Shown one piece after another: positions 12,001-21,800 of a stretch of 64,000 bases of DNA. This stretch comes from Edaphochlamys debaryana (Eukaryota > Chlorophyta > Chlorophyceae > Chlamydomonadales): contig JAEHOE010000081.1 in the NCBI GenBank assembly GCA_016858145.1, positions 434,001 to 498,000 on the forward strand, written 5' to 3'. Below the pieces are notes generated by a model. That model saw only the letters and a program-made list of their open reading frames with translations. It did not search any database and was not told where the DNA came from. The position numbers and the translations under genes were made by a program. How positions within the stretch are numbered: the stretch's first letter is position 1; every line of letters begins with the position of its first letter.

Positions 12001-15000
12001 CCGCCCAAAACACACACGCTTTACCCCTCCTCCCCCGCCTTTCCCCCCCTCCCCCAGCCCCTGCTTGGACTGGACAAGAACGGCAGCCGGGCCATGGGCC
12101 CCTGCACCCATCACCGTGCCGCCCAAAACACACACGCTTTACCCCTCCTCCTCCCGCCTTTCCCCCCCTTCCCCAGCCCCTGCTTGGCCTGGACAAGAAC
12201 GGCCACCGGGCCATGGGCCCCTGCACCCATCACCGTGCCGCCCAAAACACACACGCTTTACCCCTCCTCCTCCCACCTTCCCCCCCCTCCCCCAGCCCCT
12301 GCTTGGCCTGGACAAGAACGGCAGCCGGGCCATGGGCCCCTGCACCCATCACCGTGGCGCCCAAAACACACACGCTTTACCCCTCCTCCCCCGCCTTTCC
12401 CCCCCTCCCCCAGCCCCTGCTGGGACTGGACAAGAACGGCAGCCGGGCCATGGGCCCCTGCACCCAGCACCGTGTCGCCCAAAACACACACGCTTTACCC
12501 CTCCTCCCCCGCCTTCCCCCCCCTCCCCCAGCCCCTGCTTGGCCTGGACAAGAACGGCAGCCGGGCCATGGGCCCCTGCACCCACCACCGTGCCGCCCAA
12601 AACACACACGCTTTACCCCTCCTCCCCCGCCTTTCCCCCCCTCCCCCAGCCCCTGCTAGGACTGGACAAGAACGGCAACCGGGCCATGGGCCCCTGCACC
12701 CACCACCATGCCGCCCAAAACACACACGCTTTACCCCTCCTCCCCCGCCTTTCCCCCCCTCCCCCAGCCCCTGCTTGGCCTGGACAAGAACGGCAGCCGG
12801 GCCATGGGCCCCTGCACCCACCACCGTGGCGCCCAAAACACACTCGCTTCACCCCTCCTCCCCCGCCTTTCCCCCCCTCCCCCAGCCCCTGCTAGGACTG
12901 GACAAGAACGGCCACCGGGCCATAGGCCCCTGCACCCACCGCCCCCACCCCAACACACACGCTTTACCCCTCCTCCCCCGCCTTTCCCCCCCTCCCCCAG
13001 CCCCTGCTGGGACTGGACAAGAACGGCAACCGGGCCATAGGCCCCTGCACCCACCGCCCCCACCCCAACACACACGCTTTACCCCTCCTCCCCCGCCTTT
13101 CCCCCCCTCCCCCAGCCCCTGCTGGGACTGGACAAGAACGGCAACCGGGCCATGGGCCCCTGCACCAACTTCCGCAGCCCCCCGCGCCTGCGCCCCGCCC
13201 CCGCCGGCCGCCCGCTGGTGGGCGGCAACGACTGCGGCATGGTGTGCTGGCTCATGACGCTGCGGACGCCCGAGTGCCCGCAGGTGGGGCGCGGGGGCGG
13301 GGGGGAAACGGGGGGAAAGCGTGTGTGTTTTGGGACGCGTGGGGGCGAGGGCTGACGCCTGCGGCATGGTGTGCTGGCTGCTCACGCTGCGCACGCCGGA
13401 GCACCCGCAGGTGGGGGCAGGGGAAAGCGCCCCGGGTGGGGGACGGAGGGGAAAGCGTGTGTGTTTTGGCACGCGGCGGGACGGCGAGTGGTGAGCTTTG
13501 GCTGCTGGCCGCGGTAGGCCCCGCAAGACGTCCTCCCCCTCAGTCTTAGGGCCGCTTGCCCTTGTTGCCTTGGCCGATGCCATCACGCGCCCCCCCATTT
13601 CGCTCCTGACCCCCCCTCCTCACTCCTCCCCCTTCCCCCTCTATCAGGGCCGCACCGTTGTGGCGGTTGCCAACGACATCACGTGGGCCTCGGGCTCCTT
13701 CTCCCCCGCAGAGGACGCCGTGTTCCGGGCGGCCTGCGAGTACGCCCTGGAGGAGCGCCTGCCGCTGGTCTACCTGGCGGCAAACAGCGGGGCCCGCGTG
13801 GGCCTGGCCAACGAGGTGAGTCATGCAGGCGTTATTTAGTCATGCGTTACGTAAAGTAACGGCGTACGGCGCATGCAGCCTGCCTGACGCAACGCGGTCG
13901 AGAGGAGAAGCCTTTGCAACCTGGAGACAAGCCCTCCCCCTTCCCCCCGTCCTCCCCCCCCCCCCTCCCCCCCCTGTCAGGTCCGAGACTGCCTGCAGGT
14001 GCACTGGCGCGACCCCGCCCAGCCCGAGGCCGGCTGGGAGTACCTGTACCTCACGGAGCGGGACTACCTTCGCCTCACACAGAACACACCCGTGGGTGCG
14101 GCGCCGTGCGTCAGGGCCGAGGTGCGTAAGCCCCTGGTGCCGCGGGGGGGGGGGGGCGGGGGGCTTGAGGGGAGGGCGTAGAACGGGGCTCGAGCAGCAG
14201 AAGCTAGCAGCGTGCCGGCCCCCCTACCCGGCTCACACTCCTGACCCCCCGACCCCTGAGTCCCCTCCCCCCTCCCCCTCTTGCCTATGTCTGCCCCCCC
14301 CCCCCCTCCCCCTTCCAGCCCCGTGCCACCCCCGACGGTACCCACTACGTCGTAACCGACGTGGTTGGCAACGAGGACGGCATCGGCGTGGAGTGCCTCA
14401 GTGGCTCCGCCGCCATTGCCTCGGCCTTCTGCCGCACCTGGCGCGAGGGCTACACGGTGACGCTGGTGTCGGGGCGCACCGTGGGCATCGGAGCCTACCT
14501 GGCGAGGCTGGGCCGGCGGGTGGTGCAGCGGGCGGACCAGCCCGTGGTGCTGACGGGGTACGCGGCGCTGAACAAGCTGCTGGGGCGGCAGGTGAGGGGG
14601 GGGAGGGAGGGGAGGCGGGGGAGATGGGTGGAAGGTGGAGGGCTGGGGCTACTGCACCGGGAGCCGAGGTGTAGAGCTTAAAGACTGTGGATTGCGCCTC
14701 ACGGTACCGTCAACTTCTTCCTGCAATTCTCGCGAGCCGCACGGCGCCTCTTCACGCCTCCTCCCCTTTCCCCCCTATCAGGTCTACACCTCCCACATGC
14801 AGCTGGGCGGCCCCCGGGTCATGGGTTTCAACGGCGTGTCGCACCACGTGGTCGCGGACGATCTGGAGGGCGTTACAACCGTACTGCGGCTGCTGTCGTA
14901 CGCGCCCGCCGCTACGGGCGTGGCGCCGCAGCCACTGCCCACGGGTGGGCCACGGGGGTCGGGGTTCAGGGGGTCGGGGGGCGAAGGGCTGAGGGTAGAG

Positions 15001-18000
15001 GGCGTAGGTATGAGGTATGATATGGCCTCGCTTGATATGGCTGCATGGCCAGCTAGTTTGACACACCCAACACTGCCGGAACATGAAACCCCCTGCATCT
15101 TGCCCCCCCTCCCCCCTTTCTCCCCCCCCCCAGCCGATCCCGTCGACCGACCCGTCACCTACGCCCCCGGCCCCTCGGAGAAGCTGGACGCCCGCGCGGC
15201 CATCGCGGGGCGGGAGTCGGCCACCGGGTGGCAGGTGGGGAGCGGGGGGACGGGGGGGGCTGTCGGGGAAGTGTGTGTGTATGGGTGTGTGTGGTGGGGT
15301 TGAGCGGCCATCGCGGGGCGGGAGTCGGCCACCGGCTGGCGGGTGGGCGGGTGCAGGCTCGTTGGGAGGGGGAAGGGGTGATTGGGGTCCAGGGGAAGGG
15401 GCCCGGGTGTGTGTGGTGGTGGGGAATGTTGTGGGGTGGAGTGGGTGTTGGGGGCTGGCAGGTGGGCGGTCAGGGCCCCTGGGGTGGGGGGCTGCTTGGG
15501 GGCTTGGTCTGGGATGGAGAGGAGAGTACCGCAGCGATTTGGGGGACGGGGCTGAACCCTGCACCCGCCCAAGTCCGGTGCCTGCCGGGGACATACGAGC
15601 AGTGCCTGTGCGGTACTTCACCCGACAGGTGCTCTTTCCTCTTCACCCGTTGTCCCTTGCAATCGGGCCTGTCCGACAAGGGCCCAATGAGTTGCACGGG
15701 ATATTACCTTCTCTCTAGGGGATGAAGCTGCCTGGGACCCACGAGCAGTGCCTGCGCGGGGCGTTTGGTTGCTCGACAGGAAGTGCACTATTTTGAGCCC
15801 CACCTTACCCTCCATTCCTCCCTTTTTCGCCTTCGCGTTTTGTGCTTTTGCCGCGCCCCAGTCGGGCCTGTTCGACAAGGGCTCCTGGCTGGAGAGCCAG
15901 GCGGGCTGGGCGCGCACCGTGGTTACCGGCCGCGCCCGGCTGGGGGGCGTGCCCGTGGGCGTCATTGGCGTGGAGTCCGCCACCGTTATGCGGGAGGTGC
16001 CCGCGGACCCGGGGCTGCCGGAGTCGAGCGAGAGCGTCGTGCCGCAGGCCGGACAGGTGGGTGGGTGGGTGCGGTGGTGGTGGGTGTGGGGGGGAGCGCG
16101 GGGGAGCCTCGTGCCTGGCACCTAGGGGAGGCCTCCGCCGAAAGTGACGGCTCCACACCCGTGCAAGACATGCCTTGACCAGCCAGGAACGCTTTCACAC
16201 CCCCCTTTCCCCCGCCGCCAGCACACGCACACGCACCCATACACACACACCTTTCCCCTCCCCCGTCCCCCCCCTTCAGGTGTGGTACCCCGACTCCGCC
16301 GACAAGACCGCCGCTGCCATGGAGGAGTTTGCGGCCGAGGGGCTGCCGCTCTTCATCCTGGCCAACTGGCGGGGTTTCAGCGGGGGGCAGCGGGACCTGT
16401 TCGACGGAGTGCTGCAGGTGGGGGGGGGGGGGCGGGGGGGAAAGGGGAGGGGGAGGGGGGAGGAAAGCGTGTGTGTATCGTGACGCGTGGGGTTGCGGCT
16501 AGGGGGCAGCGGGACTTGTTCGACGGAGTGCTGCAGGTGGGGAGGACAGGGACAGTTAGGAGAGGAGGGGCGCTGAGCCTTCATACCGGCAACGTGACAC
16601 AAGCCAACTCACCGCCACGGGGGCGTGTCCCCGCCTGGCGAAGGAAGGTGGTTGGAAGGTGGCCTGTGTTTGCAACCTGCGAGGTAAAGAGAGGATGGTA
16701 CACCTAAACCAACCCCAACGCCTCCGCCCCCCAGGCCGGCTCCCTGATCGTGGAGCGGCTCCGCACCTACAAGCACCCCGTCTTCGTGTACATCCCCACG
16801 GGCGCAGAGCTGCGGTGAGCCAGGGAAGGGTCGCATCTGGCTTGCGTCTGGCTTGCGTGTGTCTGTGTGCGCTGCGGCATTTGCCCCTTTTCTGGGGTGG
16901 TGGTCGCAGCAGGGAATCTGGGGGCGGAGGAGAAATCGGGGCAACCGGCGCTCGGGTGTAGATTGCGGTCGCACAACCTTAACCTCCCGCCCTTGAACCG
17001 TACCGCATGCCCCACCCCTTCCCGCTGCCCCTCACCCTTCCACCCCCTCTCAACCCCCAGCGGCGGCGCCTGGGTGGTGATTGACCGCCAGATCAACGCG
17101 GGGGCGGTGGAGACCTTCGCCGACCCCACCGCCCGCGGGGGCGTGCTGGAGCCGGAGGGCATCGTGGAGATCAAGTTCCGTACGCCGGACCTGGTCAAGC
17201 TCATGCACAGGTGGGCCCGGGGTGGGCCTGGGGTGGTGTAGGGTAGGGCTGGGTGGGCCTGGGTGAAGGCGAGGACTAGGAGCAGGGATGGGCTTGGGGC
17301 CCCCGTATAAGCAGCCCCCATGCTCAACCCCCAGTCCCCCACCCCCTCACGCTCTCAAGCTAAAGCTCTATGCCTTCCCTTGACCCCCCCTCCTGTCAGG
17401 ACCGACTCCACCATCGTGGCCCTCTGCGCCACCCTCCTTCCTCTTACCACTCTGTACAACTAGATCCTCCCCCCCTTTGCCTCCCCCCGCTTTCAGGACC
17501 GACCCCACCATCGTGGCCCTCCGCGCCGCCGGCACCACCGCGGCAGACCCCGCCATCCGCGCCCGCGAGCGAGAGCTACTGCCGACATACTCGCGAATCG
17601 CGAGGACCTTCGCCGACATGCACGACACGCCCATTCGAATGGCCGCCAAGGGCGTGCTGGACGCGATCGTGCCCTTCGCGACTTCTCGCAGCTTCTTCTC
17701 CACGCGGCTTCGACGGCGCCTGCTGGAGCAGCAGCTGTTGCGACACATCACCACGACCGATCCATCCATGCCGACCGCGCGCGCGCAACGGATGCTACAG
17801 GCCTGGCGCGACGCGGCCGAGGTCGCTGCGAGCGGCAAGCAGGGCCCGGCCGCGGAGCCCGTGGATTCGGTCGCGGCCGCGCAGGCGGACGTCGCGACAT
17901 CGCATGATCGCGCCTTTTTGGCCTGGGCCGAGAGCCCGATGGGCCGCGCGGTCATCGCTGGGGAGCTGAGGGCGCTGCGCCGCGCCGCTGCGTCGGACAT

Positions 18001-18837
18001 GGTCGGCCAGGTGAGCGGCAAGCACGCTAGCAACGCTTGTAGGGCTAGGCATGTCCCCTGCCGCCTGCTCCGCGAGCTCCGCCGCCCTTAGTGCCTTGGT
18101 AGGGGCCCGCGTGCTGCCGCCGCCCGTGCCCCCCGCCTGCTCCGTCCGCCGCCGCCGCCACGTGCACTGCGGCGACGTGGTGATCTTTGCCCCTCTGCCC
18201 CCCCATCCCTCTGCCCAACCCCGCCTTTCTTCCTCCCCTTCCCCCTCCTCCCCCCCTCCCCCCCCCCCAGCTCCTGGACACGGTGGAGGGCAAGGACGGG
18301 CTCATGGTGGCTCTGCAGAGCGCCCTGGCCCGGGACGCCATGCTCGCCGTACAGCTCAAGATGCTGCTCAACCAGGTGCGTGTGCCCGTGCCGTACACGT
18401 GCCGTACGGGTGCCGTACGGGATCTGAAGCACATGCTGTTTGCGCGCACGTGTTGCTGAACATGCCTCCAGCCCCACGTCTTCGCGGCTTGCTCACCTCC
18501 TTCCGGCTGTCCCTCGTTTAGGTCCCGACTCTGGTCCCAACGGAGCGTGCGGATCATCAATGTAATATCTCTCTCTCTCTCCCTCTCCTCTTGCTTCCTC
18601 GTCCACCCGCAGGCTCAGCAGATCGCCACCGCCAACAACGCCGCCGCTGCCGCCACGCAGGCGGCCCTGCAGCAGCAGATGCAGCAGCAGCAGCAGCAGG
18701 CCGCCCTGCAGCAGCAGATGCGGGACCGGCAGGCGCAGGCGCTGCAGGGGGGGCCGCAGGGGGGGCAGGGGGGCCAGGGGGCGCAGGGCGAGGGCGGCAG
18801 CAGGGAGCAGGACGGCCAGGCGCTGGCAGGGCGCTGA
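1..18837 (+). CDS. ACC1: Homomeric (multidomain) acetyl-CoA carboxylase, 3' 38 exons; 5' end outside window
   Basis: Carboxylates acetyl-CoA to malonyl-CoA for fatty-acid synthesis or elongation. Exons that close in frame: 1-57, 491-639, 977-1075, 1224-1339, 1568-1682, 2302-2448, 2736-2825, 3217-3357, 3598-3828, 4199-4252, 4538-4696, 5133-5271, 5532-5608, 5809-5942, 6148-6178, 6996-7157, 7468-7591, 7852-8801, 9028-9120, 9365-9568, 9844-9925, 10113-10363, 10508-10609, 10791-10893, 11187-11254, 13116-13283, 13648-13815, 13981-14121, 14319-14591, 14782-14944, 15134-15234, 15862-16056, 16280-16417, 16735-16814, 17061-17210, 17497-18010, 18271-18375, 18613-18837 (stop). They give about 2098 residues. 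Visible family motifs: PPWH after the biotin carboxylase, EVMKM biotin site, [58 protein letters not shown]. Two exons (2736-2825, 3217-3357) need GC donors. The C terminus ends in a Gln/Gly-rich tail unusual for the family. Upstream biotin carboxylase is absent, so plastid or cytosolic targeting cannot be read. Confidence 0.96.
399..507 (+). repeat. Duplicated 5' edge of ACC exon 491-639
   Basis: The first 17 bases of the exon (491-507, GCGCCGTGGTCAAGTC..) occur also at 399-415 in the preceding intron. Between them lie a CACACACACACGCC segment and a C-rich tract ending in AG. Offset is 92 bases. Confidence 0.8.
1568..1682 (+). other. Biotin carboxyl carrier exon of acetyl-CoA carboxylase
   Basis: This exon carries the biotinyl domain core SASPGKL...[11 protein letters not shown]. 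The biotinylated lysine is encoded at 1656-1658, inside EVMKM. In the family this lysine holds biotin and swings between the biotin carboxylase and carboxyltransferase sites. The fold begins in the previous exon (1224-1339) and ends in 2302-2448 ([11 protein letters not shown]). The last 42 bases of this exon, including the lysine codon, are repeated in the following intron at 1756-1797. Confidence 0.95.
1641..1797 (+). repeat. Duplicated 3' edge of the biotin-carrier exon
   Basis: Bases 1641-1682 (end of the exon with the biotinyl-lysine codon and the GTGGGGG donor) recur at 1756-1797, offset 115. The linker holds GCGTGTGTGTGTTT followed by ACGCG. A third GCGTGTGTGTGTT follows the second copy, as if a further unit had begun. 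Confidence 0.9.
2079..2343 (+). repeat. Three copies of acceptor plus 5' edge of ACC exon 2302-2448
   Basis: The first 42 bases of exon 2302-2448 (starting AACCCGGGCACCATC) also occur at 2079 and 2190. Each copy is preceded by a C-run and AG, and the two upstream copies are followed by TCGAACCACACATACACACA. Offsets are 111 and 112. The upstream copies have no downstream donor of the consensus type, so the third is taken as the real exon. Confidence 0.92.
2784..2936 (+). repeat. Duplicated 3' edge of ACC exon 2736-2825 with its GC donor
   Basis: The last 42 bases of the exon (2784-2825) recur with a few changes at 2895-2936, offset 111. Both copies are followed by GCAAGG, so the non-canonical GC donor was copied too. 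Confidence 0.88.
3358..3475 (+). repeat. 11-bp minisatellite GGTTACGGGAG in ACC intron 8
   Basis: Starting just after the exon end at 3357 the intron consists of GGTTACGGGAG and close variants (GGTTACAACGG, GGTTGTGGAAG). It is open in the exon's frame, which explains a spurious ORF running through it. It is not a telomere repeat. Confidence 0.85.
3501..3633 (+). repeat. Duplicated internal 5' part of ACC exon 3598-3828
   Basis: Bases 3610-3633 (GCCATGGCCGCAGCCACGGC..) recur at 3501-3524 in the preceding intron with one or two changes. Offset is 109 bases. Confidence 0.75.
4240..4410 (+). repeat. Duplicated 3' edge of ACC exon 4199-4252 followed by a G-rich minisatellite
   Basis: The exon end and donor GGGGGGCGTTCG|GTGAGG occurs at 4241-4252 and again about 42 bases later. 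It is followed by repeated GGAGGAGGGGTAGGAGGGGG units to about 4410. This is the shortest spacing of the junction duplications. Confidence 0.8.
4627..4945 (+). repeat. Three copies of the 3' edge of ACC exon 4538-4696 with donor
   Basis: The last 70 bases of the exon (encoding [20 protein letters not shown]..) occur at 4627-4696, 4751-4820 and 4876-4945. All three end CAG followed by GTGGGG. Offsets are 124 and 125. The copies are almost identical, so the duplications are recent or homogenised. The linkers contain GGCTATGTCTGGGACCTGAC. Confidence 0.95.
5236..5359 (+). repeat. Partial duplication of ACC exon 5133-5271 beside a GT-rich linker
   Basis: CACTGCTGCAGCGCCT from the exon (about 5238-5254) recurs as CGCTGCTGCAGCGCCT near 5344-5359, offset about 105. 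The linker holds GCGTGTGTGTGTTTGGCCGA and ACGCGTGGGGG. This copy has lost the donor end. Confidence 0.65.
6500..6651 (+). repeat. Tandem repeat inside the 817-bp ACC intron 15
   Basis: CTTTCCCTACGC(G/T)TGGCTG and the following CCCCCACGCCCTCCTCG occur at 6500-6547 and at 6609-6651, offset 109. The same intron (6179-6995) also repeats CCGCGCCTTCACT.TTTGCC near 6418 and 6695. Apart from these repeats and a CACACACACACGCCCT element near 6943 I see no function in this intron. Confidence 0.7.
7121..7264 (+). repeat. Duplicated 3' edge of ACC exon 6996-7157 with donor
   Basis: Bases 7121-7157 (CTCGCCCTTCATGATC... ending CAG|GTGGGG) recur exactly at 7228-7264, offset 107. The linker carries GCGTGTGTGTGTTTGGCCGA and ACGCGTCAGGGGGGC. 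Confidence 0.92.
9247..9400 (+). repeat. Duplicated acceptor and 5' edge of ACC exon 9365-9568
   Basis: CAG|GAGCTGGAGGCCTCCATGAC is present at 9247 and again at the real exon start 9365, offset 118, each after a C-run. The similarity continues over about 35 bases. Confidence 0.88.
11255..11450 (+). repeat. G-rich minisatellite ([18 protein letters not shown]) in ACC intron 25
   Basis: Directly after the donor at 11255 the intron is a run of G with repeated GGCAGGA or GGCAAGA interruptions, nearly free of C and T. It faces the C-rich stretches of the acceptor array further down the same intron, so the two could pair in the transcript, and the G runs could form quadruplexes. Confidence 0.85.
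11488..13180 (+). repeat. 14-copy tandem array of splice acceptor plus exon 5' end in ACC intron 25
   Basis: Each unit runs: exon start CCCCTGCT(T/G)GG.CTGGAC, AAGAACGGC, GGGCC.., CCTGCACCCA, CCCAAAACACACACGCTTTA, a C-rich tract, and an AG. The exon-like starts fall at 11583, 11702, 11821, 11940, 12058, 12177, 12296, 12414, 12532, 12650, 12768, 12886, 13001 and 13116. Spacing is 119, 119, 119, 118, 119, 119, 118, 118, 118, 118, 118, 115 and 115. A partial unit precedes the first (about 11488-11580). Only the last copy (13116) continues into the conserved carboxyltransferase exon and a donor at 13284. Copies at 12650 and 12886 carry GCTAGG instead of GCTTGG/GCTGGG, and those at 12886 and 13001 carry CCATAGG instead of CCATGGG. 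Confidence 0.95.
13231..13410 (+). repeat. Duplicated 3' edge of ACC exon 13116-13283 with donor
   Basis: The exon end encoding [17 protein letters not shown] (13232-13283) recurs at 13359-13410 with several substitutions, both ending CAG|GTGGGG. Offset is 127. The copy would read [17 protein letters not shown]: it stays open and mostly conservative. GCGTGTGTGTTTTGGGACGC lies in the linker and again after the copy. Confidence 0.92.
15196..15342 (+). repeat. Duplicated 3' edge of ACC exon 15134-15234 with donor
   Basis: The 39 bases at 15196-15234 (GCGGCCATCGCGGGGCGGGA..) recur at 15304-15342, offset 108, each followed by GTGGG. The linker has GTGTGTGTGTATGGGTGTGT. Confidence 0.9.
15582..15882 (+). 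repeat. About 150-200-bp duplicated block before ACC exon 15862-16056
   Basis: ACGAGCAGTGCCTG(T/C)GCGG with a downstream CGACAGG occurs near 15595 and near 15747. The exon start TCGGGCCTG(T)TCGACAAGGGC at 15862 has a copy at 15662-15682. The upstream copy follows TGCAA rather than an AG, so it is probably not a usable acceptor. Confidence 0.7.
16384..16536 (+). repeat. Duplicated 3' edge of ACC exon 16280-16417 with donor
   Basis: The 34 bases at 16384-16417 (GGGGCAGCGGGACCTGTTCG.., ending CAG|GTGGGG) recur at 16503-16536 with one change, offset 119. The linker holds AGCGTGTGTGTATCGTGACG and ACGCGTGGGG. Confidence 0.92.
17400..17527 (+). repeat. Duplicated acceptor and 5' edge of ACC exon 17497-18010
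   Basis: CAG|GACCGACTCCACCATCGTGG at 17400 matches the exon start at 17497 (ACCGACCCCACCATCGTGG), offset 97. The preceding exon ends in phase 2 and the next base G completes an Arg codon, so both acceptors would be frame-equivalent at the junction. Confidence 0.88.
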
Positions 18838-21800
18838 GCGGGGCGGGCAGCGGCCGGGCGGGCAGGTAGCGGCGGGGCACTAGCGGGGCTGGCGCTGAGC
18901 GGGGCATGACGCTTGCAGCAGCTGGGCGGTCACCGGAGGAGCCCTTATGAGAGGCGGGGCTACGGAGGAGAGATAGGGGGCGTAGGGTGTTGAACTGGGG
19001 AGCGGGAGTGGGAGGGTCTGGGCAGGGCTTGGGGGGCACTGCTACTAAAGGGGAGGCGATGCGAGCTACTGTTTTATTTACCTGTTGTGGTGGCTGCGGT
19101 TGGCTGGTTGAGTTGGTTTGGCTGGTTGCATGTTGCGGTTGCGGTTGCTGTTGGGTGTTCGTCTGAGGTTGTGTACGCAGCCCTTGTTGGTTTAGGCGCA
19201 GTTTGCTGATACGGTGTTTTGGCTTCCCAGATAGAGGGAGGGGAGGGCCGCTCATTTTAGGCTCATACGCACGACACCCGTGGGGTCAGATCGTGCCCAG
19301 ATGTCAGGGTGGTGGACGAAGCAGGCTACAACGCAAGACAGGCGTGGATGCGTGGATCGGATCTTGAGCCAGATACGCATTAAGCGCAGAATACGCGCTT
19401 ATAAGCGCCAGGAAACAGATATTCGCAAGGTTGGGTTCAAGATCAAGGGATACGAGGGCGGCGGGGGGGGGGGTACGAAACGTGAGGCCGTGCGGTGCGG
19501 GGGCCTGCAGATTGCGGCTTGCTTGGAGCGACGGCTGAGGCTCGGGAACCCCCCTACCTGTGCGCTGCTGCATAGTCGGACGATGACAGGCAATCTCTTT
19601 TCAGGTGCCTTCAACAAAACAATTTCCTCTGCGCATCCTCAATAATGCGTCGTACGGTGGTGCATTGCTCCCTTCGAGACGTGGGGTTTACTTGGGTTGG
19701 GGTGTAGAGCTTGGTCGGGGCCAGGGGAGGAATTGGTTTGGCTTTCGTTATGTGTGCGTGGCCCGCGACGGCCTTAGTGGGTGTCATGGGTAATGAATAG
19801 GGTTTTTGCCCAGCTGAAGCTGCGGCTCAAGAGGGTGTTCCTACGCACATGGCTCGGGGGTTGTGCACTGGTCACAAGCGGCGCTTGGCGCCTATCATAT
19901 CATTGGGGGGTGTACGGTAGATGAGTGTCGTACTGCAGTACCGCCGTACCTGGACGTGGGTGTGCGTCAGGTTAAGAACCTGTGACGAGGCAGGACAGGT
20001 GCCTAGGGTTCGTGCACCGTGCTTCCGTGTTTGGCTCAATAGTGATCTGTTTGCTCGCTGCGGGGTTTTGCAGCTGATTGCACTTGTGGGTGTTACTACC
20101 GTACACATCGTTTGGCCGTGGCTGGAACGGAGGTCAGGTGCGCACTTGGAGGAGGGTGTTGCGGGGAATTTTTGGGCTGAGCCGCCGCCGTTAGGCTCTT
20201 CGGGCAGCGAAGCCCCCCGGGATTACCCCGTGTTGGCGTGCGCCCAGCGCTTGTCTTAGGCCCGCGTACATTTGGACAACGCCGTTTACCTTTCGTCACT
20301 CCAATCGTGAAGTAGGTGCTGTCATTTGACTCGGATGAATGGCCCCTGATGTCTGTGGTGGTGCCGTACGGGAGCCTCATGGTGACTGGATAAGAGGAAT
20401 TGCCTGACCGGTGAGGAGTAAAAGTATTCAACTGAAGCTGAATGTCACACACTGATGCTGAGATTGCGCTAGCGGCGCTGCAAGGCCGCGGGGGCATGCA
20501 CTGTAACATGCGTGCTGGCCTCTCGACGTAGAGGGTGGGGTCCCCTGGGGTACTGTGCTCACAGGGGCCGTGCAGCAGGGTGGAGGCATACGCCATACGG
20601 GATGTGTTGGGGAGGAGCCTCAGCCCGCGGGGCCAGTCCTCGTTAGTTGCACTGCACGGCACAGCCACAGGCAGGTCCCCTGGAGCCTGGTTACACGCAG
20701 GGGTGCAGGAATCCTCGGGCCTGGTTACAGGCGGCGCCTTAGCTACAGGCGGCTGCGCAACCAGCAGGGCCCCGCACCGTGACCGCCCTCCTCGTCGTCC
20801 CCGATGCCCCGCACCGTTGCGCCAACGCCTCACGCAGACCAGGCCCCCAGCACGACGACGCAAACAAGGCCGAGATCGCGCCACGTTGGTGCCCCGCACG
20901 CAGCATGCACACAGACCCCGGACCCTGCCCCCGCGTAGTCACCGGTCACACAGCCGAGGCCATGACCCTCCCCCACAGTCCACACCCCCCGACCCCCCGC
21001 TCCCAAACCCTGCATGGTCCCGCACATGGCTCCCTGCTCACTGCCCCCATTATCCAGGAGCAACGCCCTCGTGCCCTACAGGAGAGGGCCCGTGCCCACA
21101 ACCCCTCAATACCTGCCGCCAGGCGTTATGCAGGTGTCGCGCGTTTCAGCCTGAGGGCGGGCCTCCTGCAGTGAGAACGGCATAACGGTCCCCCGTGCCG
21201 AGCCGTACACTGCTACATGCGCCCAGCCTGCACCAAGGGCCCGAGCGTGGGCCGTGGGGGCAGGCGCTGCGCCGCGGTGCCACAGCCAGCAGGGCTCTGG
21301 GCGGGCGAAGCTCGTGGCCTGCGATGGCGCCGTACCGTATGCCGTTTGGGCCCAGCAGAGCGTCAGACACGCCCACCTTGCCTAAACGAACTGAGCCCTG
21401 CGCAAGCTTTGCATTCACCGAAGCAGAGCACAGCCATGGCTGCGGGAGGGACCGACTGCAGAATCCAGTCGAGGATGCGGACCGAGCTGAGCTTCTCGGA
21501 CGCATTGAGGTGGGCTCCGGGCACGCATGCGCGCATGTACAATGCATTACAGGCAAGTGCACCGTGACTTCAGCAGCCCCTGTGTAGCACCCATCCGTCA
21601 AAGTTTTAAGAGCCAGGCAATCGAACGCGCAATGCACGCGCTATCCGGCCAAAACCTTCCGCAGCGCTGATGCCATGACCCCACGACTTCACCCATGGCA
21701 TGCAGCAGATTGCAAACGATTCATCCTCCCATCTGAGTCAACAGAGGAGCCGTGCCGTATGTAGGGGTGAACTAGACCACCCAGCCGGTCCTGTTGGCGG

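Larger units (their letters stand above)
13116..18375 (+). other. Carboxyltransferase domain of acetyl-CoA carboxylase
   Basis: Exons from 13116 to 18375 encode the N and C lobes of the carboxyltransferase. Family landmarks in order are [137 protein letters not shown] and [15 protein letters not shown]. No obvious active-site loss is seen. Its first exon is the one whose acceptor has been multiplied 14-fold. Confidence 0.94.

Noticed and set aside
11091..13257. Three overlapping plus-strand ORFs of more than 500 codons and several minus-strand ORFs across the ACC array
   Set aside because: They come from a 115-119-base tandem repeat that lacks stops in most frames. They read [14 protein letters not shown] sequence in all frames and are intron, not protein.
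20096..21637. ORFs of 160-270 codons in the ACC-NNT spacer
   Set aside because: Composition and residue content look random on both strands; nothing recognisable.
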